Source: a virus
DNA: 41,759 bases
IMG/VR virus record: IMGVR_UViG_3300042878_001971
Location: 1 to 41,759 of that record
Strand: one strand, 5' to 3'
Of the stretch, positions 8,263 to 16,127 are shown in pieces. The notes under the pieces are model-generated. The model saw only the letters and a list, made by a program, of their open reading frames with translations. It searched no databases and was not told where the DNA came from. Each line of letters opens with the position of its first letter. Within the stretch, counting starts at the first letter, position 1. Position numbers and translations under genes: made by a program.

Positions 8263-9311
8263 AGATCGCCATTTACGCCCTAGCCAGGAACGAGTCCGCC
8301 AACGTCGAGCGGTGGGAAGCATCCTGCCGCGATGCCGACGTGCGGGTGGTCACCGACACCGGCAGCACCGACAACACCGTGGAGCTGCTCGAGGCCGCCG
8401 GCGTGACGGTGGCTCGCGGGGCCCCGATCCCGTGGCGATGGGACGACGCACACAACCTCTCGCTCATGCACGTCCCTGCCGACGCGGACGTGGCGATCCG
8501 GCTGGATCTCGACGAGGCCCTCGACCCCTGTTGGCGGGAGGCCCTGGAGGCCGCGTGGACGCCAGAAACCACGAAACTCCGATACCCCTACTGGTGGTCG
8601 CGAGACTTCTGCTTCCGGTGCGACCGCATCCACTCGCGGCATGGCTACCGGTGGACCGGGGCCACGCACGAGGGGCTCGTGCGGTGGTCCGGCACCGACG
8701 TGCAGACCTTCGCCGACAACGTCGTGATCCGCCATCACCGCGAGCCGGGGAAGGTTCACAAAAGCGACCTAGAACTGCTGACGCGGGCCGTAGAGGAGAA
8801 TCCGACCGACGCCCGGATGCACTGGTACTACGCCAGGGAGCTGGACTACTCCGGGGACAAGCGGGCCGGGCCGGCGTTCGCGTCCTACCTCAAGATGCCG
8901 GGCGGTGCCCCCAACGAACGGGCCCACGCCCGCCGGTCGCTGGCGAGGCTCGATCAAGGCGGTGCCAATAGCCATATCCTCGCCGCCATGCTCGAGGCCC
9001 CGACGGAGCCGGAGGCCCACCTGTACGTCGCCCAGATGGGATGGCAGAAGCGTGACCCCGTGGCGACCCTCTACTGGGCTCGCCAGGCGTACCACTGCGA
9101 CCGGGAGAACATGAGTCACACAAGCGACCCGGCGGCCTACGGCGACCTGTCGGCCGACCTCGCCTACTCGGCGGCGTTTGAGCTGGGGCTTTACTCGGAG
9201 GCCCTGGAGTACGCCCGCGAGGCAGCCCGGCGGAACCCGGGCGAGCCGCGGCACGCGGAGAACGTGTCGGCGATTGAGAGAATGACAACAGAGGACGGCC
9301 CCAAACCGTAG
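8259..9311 (+). CDS. GT2-like glycosyltransferase with TPR-like tail
   Basis: 350 residues from ATG 8259 (ATGA overlap). The N-terminus MKIAIYALARNE, 'VVTDTGSTDNTVELL', 'DLDEALDP' (metal-binding D-x-D) and 'WTGATHEGLV' are the GT-A glycosyltransferase family 2 pattern of SunS/LpsB-like enzymes. The C-terminal half (~165-350) carries Ala/Tyr-rich helical repeats resembling TPRs (for example 'DARMHWYYARELDYSGD', 'AAFELGLYSEALEYAREA'), which usually bind the acceptor protein. This arrangement is common for enzymes that glycosylate a peptide or protein. The likely target is a virion protein made from the same transcript, although the host surface cannot be excluded. Confidence 0.82.
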   Translation: MKIAIYALARNESANVERWEASCRDADVRVVTDTGSTDNTVELLEAAGVTVARGAPIPWRWDDAHNLSLMHVPADADVAIRLDLDEALDPCWREALEAAWTPETTKLRYPYWWSRDFCFRCDRIHSRHGYRWTGATHEGLVRWSGTDVQTFADNVVIRHHREPGKVHKSDLELLTRAVEENPTDARMHWYYARELDYSGDKRAGPAFASYLKMPGGAPNERAHARRSLARLDQGGANSHILAAMLEAPTEPEAHLYVAQMGWQKRDPVATLYWARQAYHCDRENMSHTSDPAAYGDLSADLAYSAAFELGLYSEALEYAREAARRNPGEPRHAENVSAIERMTTEDGPKP

Positions 9312-9318
9312 GACGAAA

Positions 9319-9777
9319 ATGGAAGCCATCGAAATACTCATTGCCGATTCTCTCGCTGGCAGCCTTTCGCTGGCACGGTTCGACGGGGCGATCGCGTCAG
9401 TGAACGCCGTCCGGTCCTACGTCCCCGACTACACGGCCGAGGAGCTGGGCGACCTCAAGGTGTCGGTGGTGCCGGGGGAGACCCAAGTCACCCCGCACAC
9501 TCACGGGGCCGACCTGTTTGAGATCGACATTCATGTCGTGGTCGGGAAGCGGATGGCTTCCGACGCTGAGATCGACGACCTGGTCGAGCTGCGGACAAAC
9601 CTCGTGGACGCGATCCGCTCCAAGAAACTGCCGGCCGGCGAGACCACGATGCCACCAGGCGTCGCGTGGATGAACGTCACCAATCTGGTGACCTACGACC
9701 GCGACCAGGTGACGGGGGCCAGGGTCTTCCTGGCCGATATCTCCGTTACCTACCGATACGCCAACGCCAAGGTATAG
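9319..9777 (+). CDS. Tail terminator / tail completion protein
   Basis: 152 residues. It opens with an Ile/Leu-rich amphipathic helix, then an alternating alpha-beta arrangement with 'FEIDIHVVVGKRM' and a closing strand 'VFLADISVTYRYANAKV', like lambda gpU/Z-type tail terminators that cap the tail tube. Its position before the neck protein and the tail-tube genes supports this. The ATG at 9319 has AGGA upstream. One GTATTTCGA motif copy lies antisense within codons 3-7 (9327-9337), where the Ile codon ATA is unusual for this GC-rich genome. Confidence 0.55.
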   Translation: MEAIEILIADSLAGSLSLARFDGAIASVNAVRSYVPDYTAEELGDLKVSVVPGETQVTPHTHGADLFEIDIHVVVGKRMASDAEIDDLVELRTNLVDAIRSKKLPAGETTMPPGVAWMNVTNLVTYDRDQVTGARVFLADISVTYRYANAKV

Positions 9778-9779
9778 CC

Positions 9780-10568
9780 ATGATCCCTCGCGTGCCGGGC
9801 ATGATTCCGCACGTCCCCTCGATCGGGATGAAAGCCTCGATCGACTTGTTCTTTGACCGGCAAGCAATCCGCGATGCCATGTCGGGGATGGATCATCGGG
9901 CACTGTTCAAGTCTGGCGGTCTGATTCGTGACCGCGTCCGGCGGATTATCAAGAGACGTGGGATGGCGAGGATCCCGTCCAAGATCCGGAGAGACTTCCC
10001 CGGGGCCGGCATAAGCACGCTGATGCAGATGGGCGTGCTCGGGAAGAGTTGGGTGCAGAGCGGAAAGTTTGGGCGTCGAGTGATTCGCGAGGTGCAGAAT
10101 CCCAAGCCTTCACCGGCTGGATCTCCGCCGTTCACGCACACGCCGGAGTTTGGGCACCAGGCCAGTTACCTCGGCTTCCGCCGCAACCTCTGGTACTACT
10201 ACGACCAATCGACGCACTCCGTCGTTGTCGGCCCGTCGAAGAAGGGCCGCATGATCCCCTACCTCCACGAGTTCGGCGGCACGCTCAAGCTCAAGACGTG
10301 GGCTTTCATCCCGCAGATCAAGACGCTGAGGGGCGGCATGAGGAGCCCGATCATCATGAAGCTGCCGGCCGGGCAGTTGCCACGCGACCAATCGCGATGG
10401 CGGCCGATGCGGTCGTTCGAGCACAAGTCGACCACCTACCCGGCACGGCCGTTTATGAAACCGGCTATGGAGTTCTGTATTTCCAACGGATCGATCGCCA
10501 AGGCTTTCGCCGGCCAGTTCAAGAGTTCAGCCGGTTCCCGGTCCGGGTTCACCGTCAGCCGCGGATAG
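9780..10568 (+). CDS. Neck / tail-completion protein (HK97 gp10-like)
   Basis: 262 residues, very basic. After a Pro/Met-rich start there is 'ALFKSGGLIRDRVRRIIKRR' and late in the protein 'TTYPARPFMKPAMEF', the 'P-x-R-P-F-(M/I)-x-P' motif typical of HK97 gp10-like or phage virion-morphogenesis proteins that join the head and tail. The ATG at 9780 lies two bases after the previous stop. An overlapping longer reading frame exists upstream but would run through the preceding gene and has no SD. Confidence 0.65.
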   Translation: MIPRVPGMIPHVPSIGMKASIDLFFDRQAIRDAMSGMDHRALFKSGGLIRDRVRRIIKRRGMARIPSKIRRDFPGAGISTLMQMGVLGKSWVQSGKFGRRVIREVQNPKPSPAGSPPFTHTPEFGHQASYLGFRRNLWYYYDQSTHSVVVGPSKKGRMIPYLHEFGGTLKLKTWAFIPQIKTLRGGMRSPIIMKLPAGQLPRDQSRWRPMRSFEHKSTTYPARPFMKPAMEFCISNGSIAKAFAGQFKSSAGSRSGFTVSRG

Positions 10569-10573
10569 CAAAC

Positions 10574-10582
10574 TGGTATACT
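10574..10582 (+). promoter_or_regulatory. Extended -10 promoter candidate before tail-tube genes
   Basis: TGGTATACT fits an extended -10 element (TGnTATACT). The surrounding CAAACTGG-GGTATAC pattern recurs at 17821-17837. No good -35 is visible. It may boost transcription of the abundant tail-tube proteins. Confidence 0.35.
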
Positions 10583-10632
10583 GACGTTCAGGTGGCGGTC
10601 GCCGCCGAAACCGCACAGGAGAATGCCGCACC

Positions 10633-10998
10633 ATGCCAGTCGCACACTCGTACAAGCTCGGCAAAGACCAACTGTTTACGTTCGGGACGACGATCGCGAA
10701 CAAGGACGTGAAGGATGTCACTGTCACCCGCGAGACGGCAGCCGAGGCCGAGGTGACGACTAGGGGGAGCGATTACATCCAAGAGTTCGTGCCCGTTCGC
10801 TGGAACACCACTGTCGAGGTGGTCTGCTTCGATCACACGGCGGGCATTCACAGCACCGGCGTGGTGTCGATCGGCGTTACGGGCAGCCTCTCCACTGGCC
10901 TCTACTACGTGAACAATATTGGCGAGCCACAGGTCGTGGACGGTGCGATCGAATACAGCATCACGCTCAAGCGGCTGGCTGGGGCGCAGGTCGCCTAA
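10633..10998 (+). CDS. Tail-tube-like protein, paralogue A
   Basis: 121 residues, beta-rich and without Cys clusters. It aligns by eye with the next gene (11017): both begin Y-x-LG, continue with T-x-x-G-T-x-I, then V-x-DV-x-V-x-R/E, and a 'VE' strand followed by F-x-D. Tail tube subunits of the lambda gpV/HK97 gp6-type fold have this beta-barrel pattern and are placed just before the tail chaperones. The start ATG has GGAG 11 bases upstream. It could be the tube protein itself or a tube-initiator or decorating variant. Confidence 0.5.
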   Translation: MPVAHSYKLGKDQLFTFGTTIANKDVKDVTVTRETAAEAEVTTRGSDYIQEFVPVRWNTTVEVVCFDHTAGIHSTGVVSIGVTGSLSTGLYYVNNIGEPQVVDGAIEYSITLKRLAGAQVA

Positions 10999-11016
10999 TC
11001 CAGTTTGGAGTGACTG

Positions 11017-11439
11017 ATGCCGGCGGCCATTACCTACGTTCTCGGGACGAACTGCGTCCTCACGATCGAGGGCACCGAGATCAAGGGCGTGTCCGATGTC
11101 AGCGTTCGCGAGTCGGTGACCGAGGTCGACGCATCCGGGTTCAACGGGTACGGGTCGTCGACGGTGGTCGTCGGGCGAACCTACGAGATCATGTTTTCGT
11201 TTCCAGACATTGCCAAGGCGAGGCTTCTGTTTGCGAATCGATGGGAGAGGACTGAGGTCGGAAGTTCCGTTTTTTACCTTCCGCGAATCCTTGACGTTGA
11301 GCTGACGGGCGGGCTGTTTGACATCAGCCGGCCTTTCACGATCCACGGCATTGACGGAGACGAACCCCTGAACGACGCCGTGATCCCACGATTTGAACTC
11401 CGCGAGTGGAACTACCAGGCCCCGCCAATCCCTGCCTAA
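11017..11439 (+). CDS. Putative major tail tube protein, paralogue B
   Basis: 140 residues. It has the same order of strands as the preceding gene (Y-x-LG, T-x-EGTEI, DV-x-V-x-E, 'DASGFNGYG', 'YEIMFSFPD'), and it ends with 'FELREWNYQAPP'. It sits directly before the tail assembly chaperones, the usual place of the major tail tube. An SD (GGAG) lies 7 bases before the ATG. The function is inferred from position and fold pattern, not from a diagnostic motif. Confidence 0.52.
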   Translation: MPAAITYVLGTNCVLTIEGTEIKGVSDVSVRESVTEVDASGFNGYGSSTVVVGRTYEIMFSFPDIAKARLLFANRWERTEVGSSVFYLPRILDVELTGGLFDISRPFTIHGIDGDEPLNDAVIPRFELREWNYQAPPIPA

Positions 11440-11443
11440 CCTC

Positions 11444-12010
11444 ATGCACACCTTCCAAGACAACGCCGACCGCTCCTGGGATCTGGTGGCGACCTACGCT
11501 TCCTACGCCCGCGTGAAGGCACACACCGGCGTGTCGCTCTTCGACCTCGCCACCGAGGAGCGAAAGAGTCTGGAGCAACTGTCGGACCCGTTCGTGCTCG
11601 GCCAGGTGATTTGGTGCATGGTCGAGCCGCAGGCCGTGGCCCGCAACCTGACGCCGGAAGCGTTCTACGGTGCCTTCGACGGCAAGACGCTCGAGGCTTC
11701 CTACAACGCACTACTCGACGAGATGGTTTTTTTTTGCCCGACCCGCGTTCAGAAAATCCTGACAGTGGCGGTCAAGAAGGTGCGGGAGGTCGACGCGGCG
11801 GCGGAAAAGGCGGTGGAGGAGAGGATGCCGGAGATCGAGGCGGCGATCGACGAGGAGCTGGCCCGGTGGACATCTGGTGCCTCGGCTATGAACTCGCCGG
11901 CGTCGTCGGCGTCCACCCCGGCCCCTGGTCCCTCCGCGAGCTGCTCGCCGCAGTCAAAGGCCGGCAGCGAGAACTGTGGAACCACACCAGTAGCCTCCTC
12001 GCCCAACTAG
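11444..12010 (+). CDS. Tail assembly chaperone, first protein (gpG-like)
   Basis: 188 residues from ATG 11444. The convincing part is residues 1-142, helical and acidic-basic, containing 'DPFVLGQVIWCMVEPQ', 'LTPEAFYGAFDGKTLEASYNALLDEMV' and a coiled-coil-like 'VKKVREVDAAAEKAVEERMPEIEAAIDEELARW'. This is the pattern of planctomycete-phage tail chaperones. The last ~45 residues are Ser/Pro-rich filler read in the wrong frame over the next gene. The normal partner is the following gene in the -1 frame. No SD is obvious, so translation probably depends on coupling. Confidence 0.65.
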   Translation: MHTFQDNADRSWDLVATYASYARVKAHTGVSLFDLATEERKSLEQLSDPFVLGQVIWCMVEPQAVARNLTPEAFYGAFDGKTLEASYNALLDEMVFFCPTRVQKILTVAVKKVREVDAAAEKAVEERMPEIEAAIDEELARWTSGASAMNSPASSASTPAPGPSASCSPQSKAGSENCGTTPVASSPN

Positions 12011-12138
12011 CAGAGATCCACCGAGACCCCAAAAAGCGACCGCGACCGTATGACGCTGCCGAGATTCACCCCATGCGTGACCGCACGAAGCAGTTGGTGA
12101 AAACGATCAGCAGCGAGGAGCTGAAAGACATCATATGA
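11866..12138 (+). CDS. Tail assembly chaperone, second protein (gpT-like), overlapping
   Basis: 90 residues in the frame -1 relative to the first chaperone. It has 'PWSLRELLAAVKGRQRELWNHTSSLLA', 'HRDPKKRPRPYDAAEIHPM', the pattern of the second tail-chaperone protein (helical, then Asp-Pro-Lys-Lys and a His-Pro). In lambda the equivalent is made by a -1 frameshift. Here a GTG at 11866 has a good GAGGAG SD (11852-11857), so independent coupled initiation is the simpler reading. Its stop overlaps the tape-measure start (ATGA). Confidence 0.75.
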   Translation: MDIWCLGYELAGVVGVHPGPWSLRELLAAVKGRQRELWNHTSSLLAQLAEIHRDPKKRPRPYDAAEIHPMRDRTKQLVKTISSEELKDII

Positions 12139-14027
12139 GTGCTGGAGCAGTACGGGCCGGAAAGGCATTCATCGAGATTTCGGCGAACGACGACAAGTTC
12201 ACGCGAACGCTCAAGAAAACTCAGCACTCGATCGTCCGGCTGTCGAGCACGCTCAAGCGGGCCGGCACGGGCATGGCAATCGGCGGGGCCGCGATGGGTC
12301 TGCCGATGCTCCTGGCCGCACAGTCTGCCGCCACGTTCCAGGATTCGCTCCTAGAGCTGAAGGGGGCCACGGCCGACCTTTCCGACGAGGGGCTGGCCCG
12401 GGTGCGGGCCGAGGCCCTGCGGCTGTCCCGCACTATGGGTATTTCGGCGACCAAGATCGCTCAGTCATTCACGCTGCTCATCAAGGCCGGCATGACGGTT
12501 GAGGAGGCTCTGGGTGGTGCCGGGAAGTCGGCTGTTGAGTTCGCCCAGGTCAGCGGCGTCGAGGCCGCCCAGGCTGCCGAGTTCATGAAAGTCGCAATGA
12601 ACGTTTTCGGCTCGTCGGCCTCCGAGGCAGCCGACACGCTATCCGCGGCTGCCGACTCAAGCGAAACGTCGATCGCTTCAATGATTGAGAGTTTCGCCCT
12701 GGTGGCGAGCGTTGCGCGGGGCACGAACCAATCACTGTTCGGACTGTCGCAGGGGCTGGCGATTCTTGCCCGGTACGGCATCAAAGGTGAGGAGGCCGGG
12801 ACGGGAATCAAGACGTTGCTCGTGAAGCTGCTCGCTCCCACGAAGGATGCAAGGGAGGCGCTCGCCACACTAGGTATTTCGATGGAGTCTCTGGTGGATC
12901 AGCAGGGCAAGCTCCTTCCGATCGCCCAGATCGCAGAGATCTTTGCCAAGTCGATGAAGAACATGGACCGGTCCGCCCGCGACGCCATGCTTACAAACGA
13001 GGCGCTCGTCAACGTGTTCGACGTTCGCGGTATTCGCGTGATCCATGCGTTTGCGGAGCAGGGCGAGAAGGGCTTCGATCGCATTGCGGACGCGATGGAA
13101 ACGTCCCGCACCGTGGCCGACAAGTTTGACATCGCGATGTCGCAGCTCACCGGCGTCGGCAACTCACTGATGGCGGTGGTTGAGCGGCTGGCGATCGCCT
13201 TTGCCGATAGCGGATTCACGGGGGCGGTCCGGATGGCCGCGGACGCCGCAATCTTTATCATCGACACATACTCGAGGCTTATGTCCACCGTCCCGGGCCT
13301 GACCGTAGTTATGGCTGGGCTGGCCGGCGGAATGTTTGCTGTCGGTGTCGCCGCCCTCGGGCTTGGTGCGTTGCTCCAGGCAACCAACTTCGCCCTGGCT
13401 GGATACATTACGGCCGGGGTGACCGCAACGACGATGACGCGGGCATTTACGGTTGCGATCGGCGGGCTGTCTACCGCCCTCGCCGGTCTTCGCGTTGCCC
13501 TGTTCGCCATTCCAGGCGTCGGGTGGATTGCCGGTGCCCTTGCCGCCGTGGGAGGCTTGGCGTGGTGGGCGGCATCTTCATCGCAAGCCGCGGCCGAAGC
13601 CACCGAGATGGCGAATCGGTCCGGAATCACCAGGGACGTAAACCGAAGGCCGCTGGGCGGCGGCCCGATGATGGCCGCTAGGCCAACTCTCGGCACCGGC
13701 GAAACCCTTGGAACATTCTTCGGTGGCGTCGCCTCCCGGCTCGCCATCGGCCCGGCCCTTTCGGTGGCCGAAGAGACCGCGGCTAACACCGCCCGAACCG
13801 CCGACGGCGTCGCGGAGCTGGTGGCTTCAGGACGGGTCGTCCCCAACGCCGCGGGCCTGCGGGCTGGGATCGCCTCGGGCGGCCCGGTGGCTGCCGCTGG
13901 TGTCGCGGCCACCAGTGACCGAGATCTGATCTCCGCTGCCGAGCGAACGGCTATGGCTACAGAGGAGTCAAACAGCCTGCTCCGCAAGATGGCCGAGGGC
14001 TATGGGGCCGGCGTCGCATTCATCTGA
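12135..14027 (+). CDS. Tape measure protein
   Basis: 630 residues, short for a tape measure, predicting a short tail. It has an N-terminal 'AFIEISANDDKFTRTLKKTQ' and 'TFQDSLLELKGATADLSDEGL', which is the TP901-type core, with 'MTVEEALGGAGKSAVEFAQVSG' and 'FALVASVARGTNQSL'. Hydrophobic stretches follow in the second half (around 380-480), as needed for insertion into the host membrane. The C-terminus is Ala/Gly-rich. One GTATTTCGA motif copy is at 12874, in a different reading frame from most coding copies. It determines tail length and helps DNA pass through the envelope. Confidence 0.88.
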   Translation: MSAGAVRAGKAFIEISANDDKFTRTLKKTQHSIVRLSSTLKRAGTGMAIGGAAMGLPMLLAAQSAATFQDSLLELKGATADLSDEGLARVRAEALRLSRTMGISATKIAQSFTLLIKAGMTVEEALGGAGKSAVEFAQVSGVEAAQAAEFMKVAMNVFGSSASEAADTLSAAADSSETSIASMIESFALVASVARGTNQSLFGLSQGLAILARYGIKGEEAGTGIKTLLVKLLAPTKDAREALATLGISMESLVDQQGKLLPIAQIAEIFAKSMKNMDRSARDAMLTNEALVNVFDVRGIRVIHAFAEQGEKGFDRIADAMETSRTVADKFDIAMSQLTGVGNSLMAVVERLAIAFADSGFTGAVRMAADAAIFIIDTYSRLMSTVPGLTVVMAGLAGGMFAVGVAALGLGALLQATNFALAGYITAGVTATTMTRAFTVAIGGLSTALAGLRVALFAIPGVGWIAGALAAVGGLAWWAASSSQAAAEATEMANRSGITRDVNRRPLGGGPMMAARPTLGTGETLGTFFGGVASRLAIGPALSVAEETAANTARTADGVAELVASGRVVPNAAGLRAGIASGGPVAAAGVAATSDRDLISAAERTAMATEESNSLLRKMAEGYGAGVAFI

Positions 14028-14037
14028 AAGTATTTTG

Positions 14038-15054
14038 ATGCCCACACTGCCCCCAGAAGTAATCGAACGGATCGACTCCGGGTCCGGCCAGGTCTCCACC
14101 AGCACCGATGGGCTGATGTCCCGCGATGTCTCGATGCGGTGGCTCGTCCACTCAATCGAGAATTACGCGGCTGCCGAGACGAAGGCGGCGGAACTCGCCC
14201 CCCTCTACTACGACGGCCACGTCCGCACCAGCCTGGTGCCGCGGCCGGTCGGCAACGGGTGGTATGAGATCGAGGCCACCTACGGCAATGCCGGCATCCA
14301 GGCTTACCCGGACGAGTTCGGGATTGAAGGCCCGGGCGGCGTAAAGATGATCCCGGCCGGGCTGTCCGTAGACACGTCCACGAAGACCGAGCACATCACG
14401 ACGGCGTGGGTAGACGACGACGGGGAAGAGCCAATCTGCACGGGCTATGCGGCCGAGGGCGAGACCGCCCCGGACTCCGAGGGTGCCATCAACGTGTCCG
14501 GCGGCAGGGTCGGCGGCATCGACGTGGCGGTCCCGTCGTTTTCGTGGACCGAGACGTGGCTTGTGCCAGCGTGGTATCTCGTCAACGGCAGCGAGCCCGG
14601 TGCGACCAGCACGACGGCGGCAGGCGACCCCGGGTTGAGTACGCCATACGGCATCAAGCTGCACGACATGGGTGGGGCGGTGAACGATAAGCCCTTTCGT
14701 TCGTTCTTCGCCGGTGAGGTGCTGTTCCTCGGGGCGAAGTTCGACACCAACCGATCATCGACAATGGTTCCGGTTTCCTATTCGTTCACGGCGACTGCGA
14801 ACCGCAAAAACTTTAAGATCGGGAACGTGACCGTCGCCAAGAAGGACGGCCAAGATTTTATGTGGGTCCAGTACGGCGACGCCAGCACTGGTGGTTCTCC
14901 GGTCAAGCGTGCGAAGTACGTCTACGTCGACCAGGTTCACCGCCGGAAGGATTTCGACGACCTTGAGATCGGGACGTTCTGGCCGCGGTTCTACCTGGTC
15001 GGCGGGAATACGTTCACGCAGCCGATGAATGACGACGCAAAGGGGAAGGCATGA
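14038..15054 (+). CDS. Tail-tip / distal tail-associated protein
   Basis: 338 residues. It opens with 'PTLPPEVIERIDSG' and 'RDVSMRWLVHSIENY', then has a beta-rich body with many W and Y residues (for example 'TWLVPAWYLVNGSE', 'SYSFTATANRKNFKIG'). I do not recognise a named family; position after the tape measure suggests a tail-tip or baseplate protein. The ATG at 14038 follows GAAAG and is preceded by a near-copy of the dispersed motif (GTATTTTGAT at 14031). Confidence 0.5.
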   Translation: MPTLPPEVIERIDSGSGQVSTSTDGLMSRDVSMRWLVHSIENYAAAETKAAELAPLYYDGHVRTSLVPRPVGNGWYEIEATYGNAGIQAYPDEFGIEGPGGVKMIPAGLSVDTSTKTEHITTAWVDDDGEEPICTGYAAEGETAPDSEGAINVSGGRVGGIDVAVPSFSWTETWLVPAWYLVNGSEPGATSTTAAGDPGLSTPYGIKLHDMGGAVNDKPFRSFFAGEVLFLGAKFDTNRSSTMVPVSYSFTATANRKNFKIGNVTVAKKDGQDFMWVQYGDASTGGSPVKRAKYVYVDQVHRRKDFDDLEIGTFWPRFYLVGGNTFTQPMNDDAKGKA

Positions 15055-15773
15055 ACCCCCTCCGGCACGTCCGGCCCGGCCAGCCCGTGAAGATTGCCGC
15101 GTCGACGTGGAACAAGCTCGTCGAGGAGGTGAAGTTTCACCCGCGGGCGGTCGGCGAGACTGCCGATTTCCCCCGCACCAACTTCACTGTGCGGATGAAA
15201 AACTTTACCACCGGCACTCTGGAGCGGTGGGGCGTGCTGCAAATCGACTCGCTGCTCGAGATGCCGACCGGAGTCACTGGCCCCGACGTGGACTCGTTTC
15301 AGTCGTGGCCCGGCGTGGTGGGCGTGGTGCCGGGCCTCGGGTCCGCAAGCACCAAGTCGTATGCCGTTGCCGTCGAGCCGATCCCGTCCGGAGAGATCGG
15401 CCAGGGAGCGATCAACGGAGTTGTGCAGGCGAGGGTGCAGATGCGATGCACCGGTCACCAATACGCCAAGCCAAAGACAAACGAGATCGGCTACATGGAG
15501 TCGGCCGACTCCGGCCCGTTCCGGATTATGTGGGTCGGTGCCACCGGGCCGATTCCCACCGGCACCACCGGGCCTGGAACTCCATGGGCGCTACTGCTGT
15601 TCGGCACCGAGCGCACGTCGGAATCCATCACCAGCCACACCACCGGGGCGGTCCAGCTCCTCGGCCACGGCAAGGCCGCCACGGGGTCCAGCGGGTGCGA
15701 CACTGGACTCCAGTGGTACACGGTCACCGAGTGCTCCGGCAACCCGTCCTACGCCTCCAGCTACTTCCTCTGA
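15051..15773 (+). CDS. Tail-associated protein with TG-rich strings
   Basis: 240 residues starting with an ATGA overlap and a GGGGAAGG SD. The N-terminus 'HVRPGQPVKIAASTWNKLVE' is typical of virion proteins found in this position in planctomycete phages, but no function is known to me. It contains repeated T-G-x-T-G and G-P-x-x-T-G strings ('MPTGVTGPDV', 'GATGPIPTGTTGPGTP'). Beta-rich with few charged residues; probably part of the tail tip or a fibre. Confidence 0.5.
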   Translation: MNPLRHVRPGQPVKIAASTWNKLVEEVKFHPRAVGETADFPRTNFTVRMKNFTTGTLERWGVLQIDSLLEMPTGVTGPDVDSFQSWPGVVGVVPGLGSASTKSYAVAVEPIPSGEIGQGAINGVVQARVQMRCTGHQYAKPKTNEIGYMESADSGPFRIMWVGATGPIPTGTTGPGTPWALLLFGTERTSESITSHTTGAVQLLGHGKAATGSSGCDTGLQWYTVTECSGNPSYASSYFL

Positions 15774-15786
15774 GGTTCTCGTTCTC

Positions 15787-16125
15787 ATGCCAGAAGCATT
15801 CGCCAGCCGGGGCTACCGGCTTTCCACCACCGGCACCACCTACGTCGCCACGGGCGTGACCGGAACCACCGGCGTGACCGGGGTGACGCTGATCCGGTCG
15901 ATCTCGGTCGCCAATGTGGATCTCACCAACGCCGCAGCGGTAACGGTGCGGTTGCACCAAGGGGCCACAGGCTACGCCCTCGCGGCCAACGTCAACGTGG
16001 CGACCGGCACGCGGCTTGAGGTGCTGACGGCCCCGCTGGCGGTGCGGCAAGGGGATTCTGTGTCCGCTCTTGCGTCGGCGGCCGACCGGCTTGAGGTGGT
16101 GGTGTCGTCGTTGGAGATCACCTGA
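15787..16125 (+). CDS. Small beta-rich virion protein
   Basis: 112 residues from ATG 15787 with TGAGGT upstream. It starts MPEAFASRGYRL, has 'ATGVTGTTGVTGVT', then an alternating hydrophobic/polar beta pattern rich in Val, Thr and Ala ('VRLHQGATGYALAANVNVATG'). This looks like a small jelly-roll or Ig-like subunit. Its stop is two bases before the next start. The role is unknown; a fibre or tail-tip component is likely. Confidence 0.5.
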   Translation: MPEAFASRGYRLSTTGTTYVATGVTGTTGVTGVTLIRSISVANVDLTNAAAVTVRLHQGATGYALAANVNVATGTRLEVLTAPLAVRQGDSVSALASAADRLEVVVSSLEIT

Positions 16126-16127
16126 GC

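Noticed and set aside
11727-11735. 9-T run as a programmed frameshift site
   Set aside because: The -1 frame after it is Gly/Arg-rich nonsense for about 130 bases, while the real switch of coding pattern occurs near 11866, where a GTG with an SD exists. Short indel errors in the run also cannot be excluded.
12899-13987. 362-codon minus-strand open frame opposite the tape measure
   Set aside because: It is the complement of an Ala/Gly-rich gene, lacks recognisable motifs or an SD, and runs against the operon direction.
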